64,000 nucleotides of DNA from Verrucomicrobia bacterium LW23 (GTDB lineage: Bacteria; Verrucomicrobiota; Verrucomicrobiia; Methylacidiphilales; UBA1321): NCBI GenBank assembly GCA_003054695.1, contig QAZA01000012.1:62001-126000 (forward strand), in the 5' to 3' direction. Positions within the stretch are counted from its first letter, which is position 1. The number at the start of each line of letters is the position of its first letter. The notes under the pieces are model-generated. The model ran no database searches. It was not told the DNA's origin and worked only from the letters and a program-made list of their open reading frames with translations. The position numbers were made by a program, and so were the translations under genes. This document shows, in pieces, positions 57,296-64,000 of the stretch.

Positions 57296-57890
57296 TGGGC
57301 CGGAACAAGGTAAGAAAGCGTTCACTCCAAGAAGCATTCGCCGAGTTCTCATTGTATGTGAAGACACAAAAAGCTCCTGCTACTATTTTGAGAGCTTTCC
57401 CTACAATAAAAGCCTTGTAGAACTAAAGATACTTGGGACGGGAAGCAATACGGACAGCCTGATGACTGAGGCAATCAGGCTAAAAAATGAAGCATATCAA
57501 CATAAACGTCCATACTCAAAAGTTTGGGTTGTCTTCGACCGGGACAGCTTTCCAAAAAGTAACTACTCGAGAGCATTTGATCTTGCAAGAGCTCATTCAG
57601 AAGTTGAAGCGTGCTGGTCGAACGAGTGTTTTGAGTTATGGTACCTGCTTCATTTTCAATACCAAAACGCAGCAATTGGCAGGGAGGCTATTAACAGGAA
57701 GCTTTCAAAACTTCTTGGCGCGACTTACAATAAGGCGGATAAAACCATTTACTCAAAGCTTACAGAACTACAACCAATAGCCTTAAAAAACGCAAAGAAA
57801 CTCGCCTTTGAAATGCAACATTACGATAACCCATCCACAAAAGTACACGAGCTGGTTGATGAGCTGAATTCACATAATCAATTGAAGTAA
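57282..57890 (+). CDS. RloB-like protein (TOPRIM-type nuclease candidate)
   Basis: The 202-residue product fits RloB (PF13707) and has TOPRIM-like features: RRVLIVCEDTKSSCYYFESF, with Glu27 as the conserved acid, and WVVFDRDSF with Asp86 and Asp88 as a DxD pair. SNECFELWYLLHF is a conserved RloB block. It probably works with the ATPase upstream, as OLD-type ATPase/TOPRIM pairs do, in cutting or blocking foreign nucleic acid. Activity is inferred, not shown. AT-rich like its partner. Confidence 0.85.
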   Translation: MQRNNGPEQGKKAFTPRSIRRVLIVCEDTKSSCYYFESFPYNKSLVELKILGTGSNTDSLMTEAIRLKNEAYQHKRPYSKVWVVFDRDSFPKSNYSRAFDLARAHSEVEACWSNECFELWYLLHFQYQNAAIGREAINRKLSKLLGATYNKADKTIYSKLTELQPIALKNAKKLAFEMQHYDNPSTKVHELVDELNSHNQLK

Positions 57891-57910
57891 ATCTAAGCGC
57901 CTGATTGTGC

Positions 57911-57945
57911 GCGGGGGGCGGAGGATATCCTCCTCTTCCCCCCGC
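57911..57945. terminator. Hairpin between the RloB-like gene and lpdA
   Basis: gcgggggg-c-ggaggat pairs with atcctcc-tctt-ccccccgc in a stem of 15 bp with small bulges, placed between the convergent stops at 57890 and 57968. It may serve both genes. Confidence 0.65.
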
Positions 57946-57967
57946 AATGGTGCCAATATCGATTTCC

Positions 57968-59380
57968 CTACGCCCCGTGCAGGGCCTTCCCGCTTACTGC
58001 CCAGGCGGCTTCTTTCAGCACTTCCGTCATCGTGGGGTGGCTGTGCATGGTGCGGGCGATGTCTTCCGCCGCGCCGCCGAATTCCATGACGCTTACCGCT
58101 TCGCCGAGGAGCTCCGACGCCTGGCTGCTGAGGATGTGGACGCCGAGGACTTTGTCGGTCTTGGCATCGGCCAGAATTTTCGCGAAGCCTTCGGACATGT
58201 CGTTGGCGAGGGCGCGGCCGTTGGCGGCGAAGTTGAACTTGCCGACCTTGTAGGCGATGCCCTTTTCCTTCAGCTGGTCTTCGGTTAGGCCGACACCGGC
58301 GGCCTCCGGGTGGGTGTAGATGACGTTGGGGATGATGTCGTAGTTGACGTGTCCGGCCTGGCCGGCCAGTTGTTCCACCAGGGCCACGCCTTCTTCCTCG
58401 GCTTTGTGGGCCAGCATGGGGCCGTCGATAACGTCGCCAATGGCGTAGATGCCGGGAGCGCTGGTTTTGTAGTGGCCGTCCACTTTAATGCGGCCGCGCT
58501 GGGTCAGCTCCACGCCGGCGGTATCCAGACCCAGGTTTTTGGTAAAGGGTTTGCGGCCCACGGCCACCAGCACGGCGTCGCCGAAAAAGTCGACCGCTTT
58601 GCCATCCTGCGTGGTGCGCAGCGTAACACCCTGGTCGGTAATGTCGGCGGACTCCACCTTGGTGTTGACGTGGATATCGATGCCCTGCTTGCGCAGGTGC
58701 TTGTCCAGCTCGCGGGACACGTCCGCGTCGTTCAGCGCGGCGATGCGCGGCAGGAACTCGATGACGGTAACCTTGGCGCCCAGGCGCGACCACACGGAGC
58801 CGAGCTCCAGCCCGATGGCGCCGCCGCCGATAACCAGGAGCGAGCCGGGCACTTTATCCAGCGCAATGGCGTGGTCGGAGCTGATGACCGTTTTGCCGTT
58901 GTAGGGCAGGAAGGGCAGCTCGATAACCTCCGAGCCGGTGGCCAGAATGATCGCGTCGGCCGTCACGGTCTTCGTCTCGCCGTCGGTGGTGGCCACCTCT
59001 ACAGCGTTGCCGCCCAGCAGTTTGCCAAAGCCTTCCAGGCGCGTGACCTTGTTCTTTTTGATGAGGAAATCGATGCCCTTGGTCAGCTGCGTCACCACGT
59101 CGGTCTTGCGCTTCATCAGCGCGCCCAGGTCCAGGGAGATCGCGTCGTCCTTAATAATAACGCCGTGCTTCGCCAGCCTGTTTTTGGCCACGTAATAGTG
59201 CTCCGACGACGTCAGCAGCGCCTTGCTGGGGATGCACCCGACGTTAAGGCACGTGCCGCCCAGCGGCTTCATCTTCTCGATAAGCACGGTGCTCATGCCC
59301 AGCTGCCCGGCCCGAATGGCCGCCAGATATCCCGCGGGACCGCCGCCGATAACGGCAATCTTGTAGTGGTTTTCGCTCAT
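57968..59380 (-). CDS. lpdA: Dihydrolipoyl dehydrogenase
   Basis: The FAD-dependent E3 of 2-oxo-acid dehydrogenase complexes, regenerating lipoate with NAD+. FAD-binding GGGPAGY lies at the N-terminus, the redox disulfide is in GGTCLNVGCIPSK (Cys44, Cys49), a second GxGxxG is VIGGGAIGLELG, and the C-terminal His/Glu pair is in HSHPTMTEVLKEA. The 470-residue length is normal. The sucB-like E2 is 0.6 kb away on the same strand, with a small gene between, so they probably form a functional group. Confidence 0.96.
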   Translation of the reverse strand: MSENHYKIAVIGGGPAGYLAAIRAGQLGMSTVLIEKMKPLGGTCLNVGCIPSKALLTSSEHYYVAKNRLAKHGVIIKDDAISLDLGALMKRKTDVVTQLTKGIDFLIKKNKVTRLEGFGKLLGGNAVEVATTDGETKTVTADAIILATGSEVIELPFLPYNGKTVISSDHAIALDKVPGSLLVIGGGAIGLELGSVWSRLGAKVTVIEFLPRIAALNDADVSRELDKHLRKQGIDIHVNTKVESADITDQGVTLRTTQDGKAVDFFGDAVLVAVGRKPFTKNLGLDTAGVELTQRGRIKVDGHYKTSAPGIYAIGDVIDGPMLAHKAEEEGVALVEQLAGQAGHVNYDIIPNVIYTHPEAAGVGLTEDQLKEKGIAYKVGKFNFAANGRALANDMSEGFAKILADAKTDKVLGVHILSSQASELLGEAVSVMEFGGAAEDIARTMHSHPTMTEVLKEAAWAVSGKALHGA

Positions 59381-59404
59381 TGTAATGTGTCTTTGGTAAA
59401 AGGG

Positions 59405-59848
59405 TTAGAGATTGGGGGTATCAGGACTGTCAGGCGTCGGGTCTGGATCTTCCCGCATGATGTATAGATCCAAATCAAGCCCTGCCTTCATACGCCCGAT
59501 CTGTTGAATTTGATCCGGAGAAAAATAAATGGGCGGCGCGCTAATCATATAGACTGCACATCCAAACTGGACGTAGCACCCCCTGTCTGCAAGAGATGCA
59601 ATTCCCTCCACGTGGGGCTCTAGTCGCGCAAGCAGATTGGCGATATGCAGTTCGATGGATTCCGTGTTAGCAAGTGTGGAACTGAACGATATGCCGAACT
59701 CTTCACCCTCATAAGGCTTCGGCATTCGTGGTAATCTGGGATTCTTTGGATTCCACTTCCGATTGTATTCCAGCGGTACTCTTTCATACATCTCATCATC
59801 TGTAATCACAGAGCTGATGATAGCGAGATGGGCAAAGTACTCTTCCAT
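59405..59848 (-). CDS. DUF4279-like protein
   Basis: The 147-residue product resembles DUF4279 proteins: EEFGISFSSTLANTESIELH, then IANLLARLEPHVEGIASLAD and QQIGRMKAGLDLDLYIM. The usual small-domain pattern (long helix, then a lAxLGxxLDlDxY-like end) is visible. The family role is unknown. It lies between the E2 and E3 genes on the same strand, 24 bp from lpdA's start, so it is probably co-transcribed with lpdA, but nothing suggests it acts in the same complex. Confidence 0.6.
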   Translation of the reverse strand: MEEYFAHLAIISSVITDDEMYERVPLEYNRKWNPKNPRLPRMPKPYEGEEFGISFSSTLANTESIELHIANLLARLEPHVEGIASLADRGCYVQFGCAVYMISAPPIYFSPDQIQQIGRMKAGLDLDLYIMREDPDPTPDSPDTPNL

Positions 59849-59898
59849 ACTGTTTCCACGATGCTCCGGCTCCAGCCAAGCCTGGCAATCCCGCGAGC

Positions 59899-59963
59899 GA
59901 CGGCCCCCCCCCGAAGGGGCCGTCAGCTACATTGGTCCAGCGCCCCGTGCTGGCGCGCGGGGC
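59899..59963. terminator. Two GC-rich hairpins after sucB
   Basis: gacggcccc...ggggccgtc (59899-59924) and gccccgtgc-tggc-gcgcggggc (59942-59963, perfect 9-bp arms) lie directly downstream of the minus-strand sucB stop (59970). There is no T run. Confidence 0.55.
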
Positions 59964-59969
59964 TTAGGC

Positions 59970-61334
59970 TCAAACATCCAGCAGAGCAACCGCCGGCTGC
60001 TCCACGTACTCCTTCACGCGCACCAGGAAGGTGACGGCTTCCTTGCCGTCGACCAGGCGGTGATCGTAGGTGAGGGCCAGGTACATCATCGGGCGGATCT
60101 CCACGCGGCCGCTGATGGCCACGGGGCGCTCCTGAATGCTGTGCATACCAAGGATGCCGCTCTGCGGGGGATTCAGGATCGGCGTGCTCAGCAGGCTGCC
60201 GAACGTGCCGCCGTTGGTGATGGTGAAGCTGCCGCCGTCCAGGTCCGCCAGCGTAATCTTGCCGTCGCGCGCCTTTTTGGCGTAGGAGGCGATCGCCTTC
60301 TCAATATCCGCCAGGGACATCTGGTCCGCGTCGCGCAGCACCGGCACCATCAGGCCGCGGTCGGTGGAGATAGCCACGCCGATGTCGTAGAAGTTATTCA
60401 CGACAATCTCCTGGCCATCGATGCGCGCGTTGATGTTCGGCACCGCCTTCAGCGCGGAAATCACCGCCTTAACAAAGATCGACATGAAGCCCAGCTTGGT
60501 GCCGTACTTGGCCACAAAGCGGTCCTGAAAACGGGCGCGCAGGGCCATCACATTGCTCAGGTCCGCCTCATTAAAGGTCGTCAGGCTGGCCGTCTCATGC
60601 TGGCTGGCCAGCAGGCGATTGGCGATTTTGCTGCGCAGGCTCGTCATCCGCTTGCGCGTGGTGCGCTCCCCGCTGGCGGCGGAGCTGGTGGGCGCGGAGC
60701 TTGGCGCGGCGGCGGGCGGCGTGGGCAGCTCCGTCGGGCGCTCGATACCCGCGCTGCGGGTGGTGGCGGCGGTGCCGCTCGCGGTCGTCTGCGCAATAAC
60801 GGCGGGCGTGGCGGGCACAAAATTGCGCGAGGCCTTCGCCTTCTCACCGTCGCCGCTGGATTCCTCGCCGCCTTTTTCTTTCTGCGCAATGACATCGCCC
60901 TTGGTAATGCGACCGCCCTTGCCCGTGCCGGCAATATCGGCGGGATTCACGCCACTCTCCTCCACCGCCTTACGCACGGCGGGGCTCAGCGGGCCATCAA
61001 AGGGCCTGGCCTCGGCCTGGGGAGCGGGCGCTGCTTCAGCTTTGGGCGCGGGCGCGTCGGCCTTAGCCGGGGCGGCGGCCCCGCCGGCGGGCGCCTTGCC
61101 GTCCGGATCAATCGTGGCCACCACCTGGCCCACGTCCACCGTCGTGCCCGAGGGCACCAACTGATGCAGAATGCCGGAAACGTCGGCGTAGACTTCGGAG
61201 GTGACCTTATCGGTCTCGACTTCGAAAAGCACATCGCCGGATTTGACGAATTCGCCCTCCTGCTTGCTCCAATTTCCGATGACACCTGTGGTGATCGACT
61301 CGCCCACGCTGGGCACTTTGACATCAACTGGCAT
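59970..61334 (-). CDS. sucB: 2-oxoglutarate dehydrogenase E2 (dihydrolipoyl succinyltransferase)
   Basis: Core of the oxoglutarate dehydrogenase complex in the TCA cycle. A single lipoyl domain has the lipoyl Lys43 in [13 protein letters not shown], followed by an Ala/Pro linker, a peripheral-subunit-binding domain ([20 protein letters not shown], then [12 protein letters not shown]) and the catalytic domain. The active-site motif is DHRLVDG (424-430). The sequence IQERPVAI before it and the E(T/S)DKV lipoyl motif fit the succinyl branch better than acetyl. The E1 gene (sucA) is not within the window upstream, so it lies elsewhere. Confidence 0.92.
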   Translation of the reverse strand: MPVDVKVPSVGESITTGVIGNWSKQEGEFVKSGDVLFEVETDKVTSEVYADVSGILHQLVPSGTTVDVGQVVATIDPDGKAPAGGAAAPAKADAPAPKAEAAPAPQAEARPFDGPLSPAVRKAVEESGVNPADIAGTGKGGRITKGDVIAQKEKGGEESSGDGEKAKASRNFVPATPAVIAQTTASGTAATTRSAGIERPTELPTPPAAAPSSAPTSSAASGERTTRKRMTSLRSKIANRLLASQHETASLTTFNEADLSNVMALRARFQDRFVAKYGTKLGFMSIFVKAVISALKAVPNINARIDGQEIVVNNFYDIGVAISTDRGLMVPVLRDADQMSLADIEKAIASYAKKARDGKITLADLDGGSFTITNGGTFGSLLSTPILNPPQSGILGMHSIQERPVAISGRVEIRPMMYLALTYDHRLVDGKEAVTFLVRVKEYVEQPAVALLDV

Positions 61335-61661
61335 GTTCGTAATTCAATAGATGGGGTTTAAAATGCCCGACTGCAATTCGCCAGGCATCCGCGCCGCACG
61401 GCCCCCGACAAAGCCTGGGGAAAGTCCGTCGCAGAGTTCTATCTAAACAAATACTGCGCTGGCGGGCAACAAGGGATGTTGTATTATAAAATCTAATACT
61501 TGATAGCACGAAACGGAAAAGGGGGTGAAGCACTACCTTTACGAGTGAAAGTGGCCAGTACCCCACCATAAATCCCCGCAACCATCAGCCAGGCTTATAA
61601 CATCACACAACGCCCGCCCCTTCCCCCTTGCAACGCCACGCACCAGCATGTAACAACAGGA
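61335..61661. other. Intergenic region, sucB and VOC upstream sequences
   Basis: A 327-bp interval with no gene. It holds an AT-rich stretch (ttgtattataaaatctaata near 61480) that could carry the promoters of sucB and, on the other strand, the VOC gene. No exact promoter is asserted. Confidence 0.5.
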
Positions 61662-62024
61662 ATGCCGCCCCTCACACCACAAGCCGTCAAATACGTGCTG
61701 ATGGCACAAGATATGGACCGCGCCGTCGCCTTCTACCGCGACACCATGGGCTTTACCGAAAACTTCACCTCCCCCTACTGGTCCGAGCTCCGCTTCGGCA
61801 CCGCCATCCTCGGCCTGCACGGCGGCGGCGACGGACAACGCCAGCCCACCGGCCTCTCCCTTCAATACGAAAACGTGGCCGCCGCCTACCAAACCGCCCT
61901 CCAGGCCGGCGCCCAGGCCATCCACCCCCCCGAGCAACGCGAAGGCGAACCCATCATCCTCGCCACCATCCAGGACCCCGAAGGCAACGGCATCATGCTC
62001 ACCCAGTACCTCGGCCACGAGTAG
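61662..62024 (+). CDS. VOC-family glyoxalase-like protein
   Basis: The 120-residue single-module product has the vicinal-oxygen-chelate pattern: KYVLMAQDMDRAVAFYRDTM, then WSELRFGTAILGLHGGG, GLSLQYENVAAAYQTAL and IQDPEGNGIMLTQYL. His and Glu positions that could bind metal are present, though the metal site cannot be fixed. The role may be isomerase, detoxification or resistance; no neighbour decides it. Confidence 0.85.
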   Translation: MPPLTPQAVKYVLMAQDMDRAVAFYRDTMGFTENFTSPYWSELRFGTAILGLHGGGDGQRQPTGLSLQYENVAAAYQTALQAGAQAIHPPEQREGEPIILATIQDPEGNGIMLTQYLGHE

Positions 62025-62096
62025 CCCCGTCGCCACCGCCCCACCCCCCACATTTTGGGCTCGCAACCCCGGCCCGCCTTCCCTAGAAACCCGGGG

Positions 62097-62837
62097 ATGA
62101 TTCTCGCCAACAAGAAAGCCATCGTCACCGGCGCCAGCCGCGGCATAGGCCAGGCCATCGCCCTGCGCCTGGCGGCCGCCGGCGCCGACGTCGCCTGCGT
62201 CAGCCGCTCAGCCGAATCCGTCCAAAGCACCGTCGACGCCATCAAAGCCCTCGGCCGCGAAGCCTGGCCCGTCGCCGTCGACGTCGCCGACGGCAAAGCC
62301 GTCGAAAAGGCCGTCGAAGACATCCTGGCCCTGATGACCCGCGTCGACATCCTCGTCAACAACGCCGGCGTCACCCGCGACACCCTCCTGGCCCGCATGA
62401 CCGAAGCCGACTGGGACGCCGTGCTCGACACCAACCTCAAAGGCGCCTTCCACTGGACGAAACCCGTCAGCCGGCTTCTCATCAAACAACGCTCCGGCCG
62501 CATCATCAACATCTCGTCGGTCATCGGCCTCATCGGCAACGCCGGCCAGGCCAACTACGCCGCCAGCAAAGCCGGCCTCATCGGCTTCACCAAATCCATC
62601 GCGCGCGAATTTGCCAGCCGCAGCATCACCTGCAACGCCGTCTGCCCCGGCTTCATCGACACCGACATGACCAAAGGCCTCAGCGACGACCTCAAAAAAG
62701 TCATCCTCACCAAAGTCCCCCTCGCCCGCCTCGGCACCCCCGACGACATCGCCGCCACCGTCGAATTCCTCTGCAGCCCAGCCGCCAGCTACATCACCGG
62801 CCAGGCCATCGCGGTAGACGGCGGCATGGTGATGTAA
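62097..62837 (+). CDS. fabG: 3-oxoacyl-ACP reductase
   Basis: NADPH-dependent SDR acting in fatty-acid synthesis. Cofactor motif TGASRGIG (11-18), NNAGVT, catalytic ISS and YxxxK at Tyr154/Lys158 (in NYAASKAG), and the end TGQAIAVDGGM are all family-typical. Length 246 residues. I chose ATG 62097 (MILANKKAIVTG) over the TTG at 62055, which would add an unrelated Pro-rich leader. No other fab gene is adjacent, so another SDR substrate cannot be excluded. Confidence 0.88.
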   Translation: MILANKKAIVTGASRGIGQAIALRLAAAGADVACVSRSAESVQSTVDAIKALGREAWPVAVDVADGKAVEKAVEDILALMTRVDILVNNAGVTRDTLLARMTEADWDAVLDTNLKGAFHWTKPVSRLLIKQRSGRIINISSVIGLIGNAGQANYAASKAGLIGFTKSIAREFASRSITCNAVCPGFIDTDMTKGLSDDLKKVILTKVPLARLGTPDDIAATVEFLCSPAASYITGQAIAVDGGMVM

Positions 62838-62968
62838 GCCATCCGAGCGTGCCAAGCGATCCATCCGGGCCATGTGATCCACCTGCCGCCCGCTCACCGG
62901 GGGATACACTCCCCCCACCCCGCCGTCCGCAGACCGCGCCCCGTCCGCAAAAATGTCCAAAAAACATC

Positions 62969-62997
62969 TTGCACCCCCGGGGCGCCCCTGCTACAAC
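62969..62997 (+). promoter_or_regulatory. Possible tRNA-Gln promoter
   Basis: TTGCAC (62969-62974), exactly 17 bp, then TACAAC (62992-62997), 25 bp before the mature tRNA. Spacing is ideal and the boxes are moderate. Confidence 0.45.
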
Positions 62998-63022
62998 TAC
63001 CCCTCTCGTCACAGCACATCAC

Positions 63023-63095
63023 TGCCGCGTGGTGCAATCGGTAGCACACCAGATTCTGGATCTGGGTGTTCTAGGTTCGAGTCCTAGCGCGGCAG
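63023..63095 (+). tRNA. tRNA-Gln, anticodon CTG
   Basis: Acceptor TGCCGCG (63023-63029) pairs with CGCGGCA (63088-63094). Anticodon stem ccaga/tctgg encloses TTCTGGA, giving CTG. The T arm is ctagg-ttcgagt-cctag. A CCA follows the discriminator base in the DNA (63096-63098), unlike the tRNA-Leu gene. Confidence 0.95.
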
Positions 63096-63098
63096 CCA
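63068..63098 (+). other. Candidate integrase attachment site at the tRNA-Gln 3' end
   Basis: The T-arm and acceptor end of the tRNA lie 72 bp before an integrase gene pointing away. This is the usual arrangement of tRNA-targeted islands, but the second copy (attR) is not in the window. Confidence 0.4.
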
Positions 63099-63169
63099 CT
63101 TCCCCTCTGAAGCACAGGGGCAAAAAAGTCGAGATGGACAGAAAGTTTGCATAGATGCATAGATGGTGC

Positions 63170-64000
63170 ATGGCCAAGGCATCATCGGCGGAGATCGTCA
63201 AGAAGGGCGGCATTGAGTGGCGTGTCTACGAGGACGCCCGCAAGACGTGGCACCTCTATGCGCGAGTCGGCGGGAAGCAGATTCAGGTCAACCGCAAGAC
63301 GAAGCAAGCGGTGCTGGACGCGATCCCGCAAAAGCTCATGGAGCTGGGGAATACGGAGCAACGCCTTGTGCTGTCGATTTCGGAGGCCCGCGACTTTCAG
63401 GAAGCGCGGAAGCTTCTGGAACCATTCAAAGCCAGCCTGGCCGAAGCCGCGCGCGTCTATGTGGCGTCTATGCGCAAGGTGGATCGCGAATTAACGCTGA
63501 AAGCAGCCGGCGATGAGTTCCTTGCAGAGAAGCAAGCTGTGGGCGTCTCAGATGACTACGACACCACCCTTGGCGTCTACCTCCGCCGCTGGTGCAACGA
63601 ATTCGGCCACGTCAACCTCACAGCGCTGAAGGGTGCCGAGCTGGCCGCGTGGGCCATGGCGCAAGAACTTGGTCCGCACAGCAAAAATAATCTCCGCAAC
63701 ACGCTCATAACGCTACTGCGCTGGTGCCAGCGGAAAGGCTTATTGCCACGGGACGAGCCGCTGCCAACCGACGCCATCCCCCGTCTCAAAACGCGCAAAG
63801 AGCGCAATCCTCTCCTATCCCCCGAACAGCTTGACGCGATTCTGGAAGCAGCAAAAGGCCACTCCCAGGCGCGTCTTTTTTGTGCCTTCACGTGCCTGAC
63901 ATCGATAAGAAGCGGCGAGCTTGAGCGGCTAACGTGGACAAACGTCCATTTCGAGTCCAATGTCATCGAGGTGGGCGACGCGGACGCGAAGACAGGCGCC
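63170..64000 (+). CDS. Tyrosine-type site-specific integrase (3' end outside the window)
   Basis: An 831-base open frame continues past the window. The start ATG at 63170 gives MAKASSAEIVKKGGIEWRV. A helical core-binding region reads LKAAGDEFLAEKQAVGVSDD, then VYLRRWCNEFGHV and LRNTLITLLRWCQRKGL. The catalytic-domain start LSPEQLDAILEAAKGHS then TCLTSIRSGELERLTW supplies the first active-site Arg (RSGEL). Later active-site residues lie outside. Its position directly after tRNA-Gln fits a genomic-island or prophage integrase. Codon use is slightly less GC-rich than the fabG gene upstream. Confidence 0.88.
   Translation, partial: MAKASSAEIVKKGGIEWRVYEDARKTWHLYARVGGKQIQVNRKTKQAVLDAIPQKLMELGNTEQRLVLSISEARDFQEARKLLEPFKASLAEAARVYVASMRKVDRELTLKAAGDEFLAEKQAVGVSDDYDTTLGVYLRRWCNEFGHVNLTALKGAELAAWAMAQELGPHSKNNLRNTLITLLRWCQRKGLLPRDEPLPTDAIPRLKTRKERNPLLSPEQLDAILEAAKGHSQARLFCAFTCLTSIRSGELERLTWTNVHFESNVIEVGDADAKTGA

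Overview
The window is high-GC bacterial chromosome. Its content points to Verrucomicrobiota, most likely an Opitutales/Opitutaceae-like lineage, but I infer this from gene repertoire and did no phylogeny. The signs are Gram-negative heptose/LPS genes, a giant two-partner-secretion-type surface protein with Pmp-like and choice-of-anchor-Q repeats, Ala/Pro-rich low-complexity proteins, few Shine-Dalgarno sites, and a reduced Mu-like head-gene set.

Layout. 0-6 kb: a membrane-anchored coiled-coil protein, three small proteins (one YciI-like), a secreted polysaccharide deacetylase and an M23-type peptidase. 6.3-14.7 kb: tRNA-Leu(CAA), two adjacent inverted copies of a palindromic MITE-like element, and a 2,500-residue secreted beta-helix protein on the minus strand, with a possible MITE relic on its far side. 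14.7-29.2 kb: a lipoprotein, polA, an AraC regulator divergent from a phytanoyl-CoA-dioxygenase-like gene, a BatA/VWA pair, a GH4 glycosidase divergent from a second AraC regulator, and an O-acetylhomoserine sulfhydrylase. 29.2-37 kb: a GmhB-like phosphatase, an orphan gp36-like phage gene between two inverted palindromes, two small genes, an ankyrin lipoprotein, a heptose-1-phosphate adenylyltransferase, a DnaG primase whose zinc site is degenerate, and a methyltransferase.

37-47.3 kb holds a Mu-like packaging and head module: portal, possible holin, lysozyme and terminase on the plus strand, converging on capsid, decoration, protease and tail-completion genes on the minus strand. No transposase, tape measure, sheath or baseplate genes are present. 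Short GGGACAT-NNN-ATGTCCC hairpins are scattered here, some inside the terminase reading frame, and two of them bracket a minus-strand cargo gene.

48-64 kb: membrane protein, alpha/beta hydrolase, orphan solute-binding protein, metG, purA with a clear terminator, an AT-richer RloA/RloB defence-type pair, lpdA, a DUF4279-like gene, sucB, a VOC protein, fabG, tRNA-Gln(CUG), and an integrase cut by the window end that probably opens a genomic island.

Two repeat systems cross the gene map. One is six large intergenic palindromes whose arms are built from 9-nt units. The other is the GGGACAT hairpin family. With the MITE pair, they are the least explained structures in the window.
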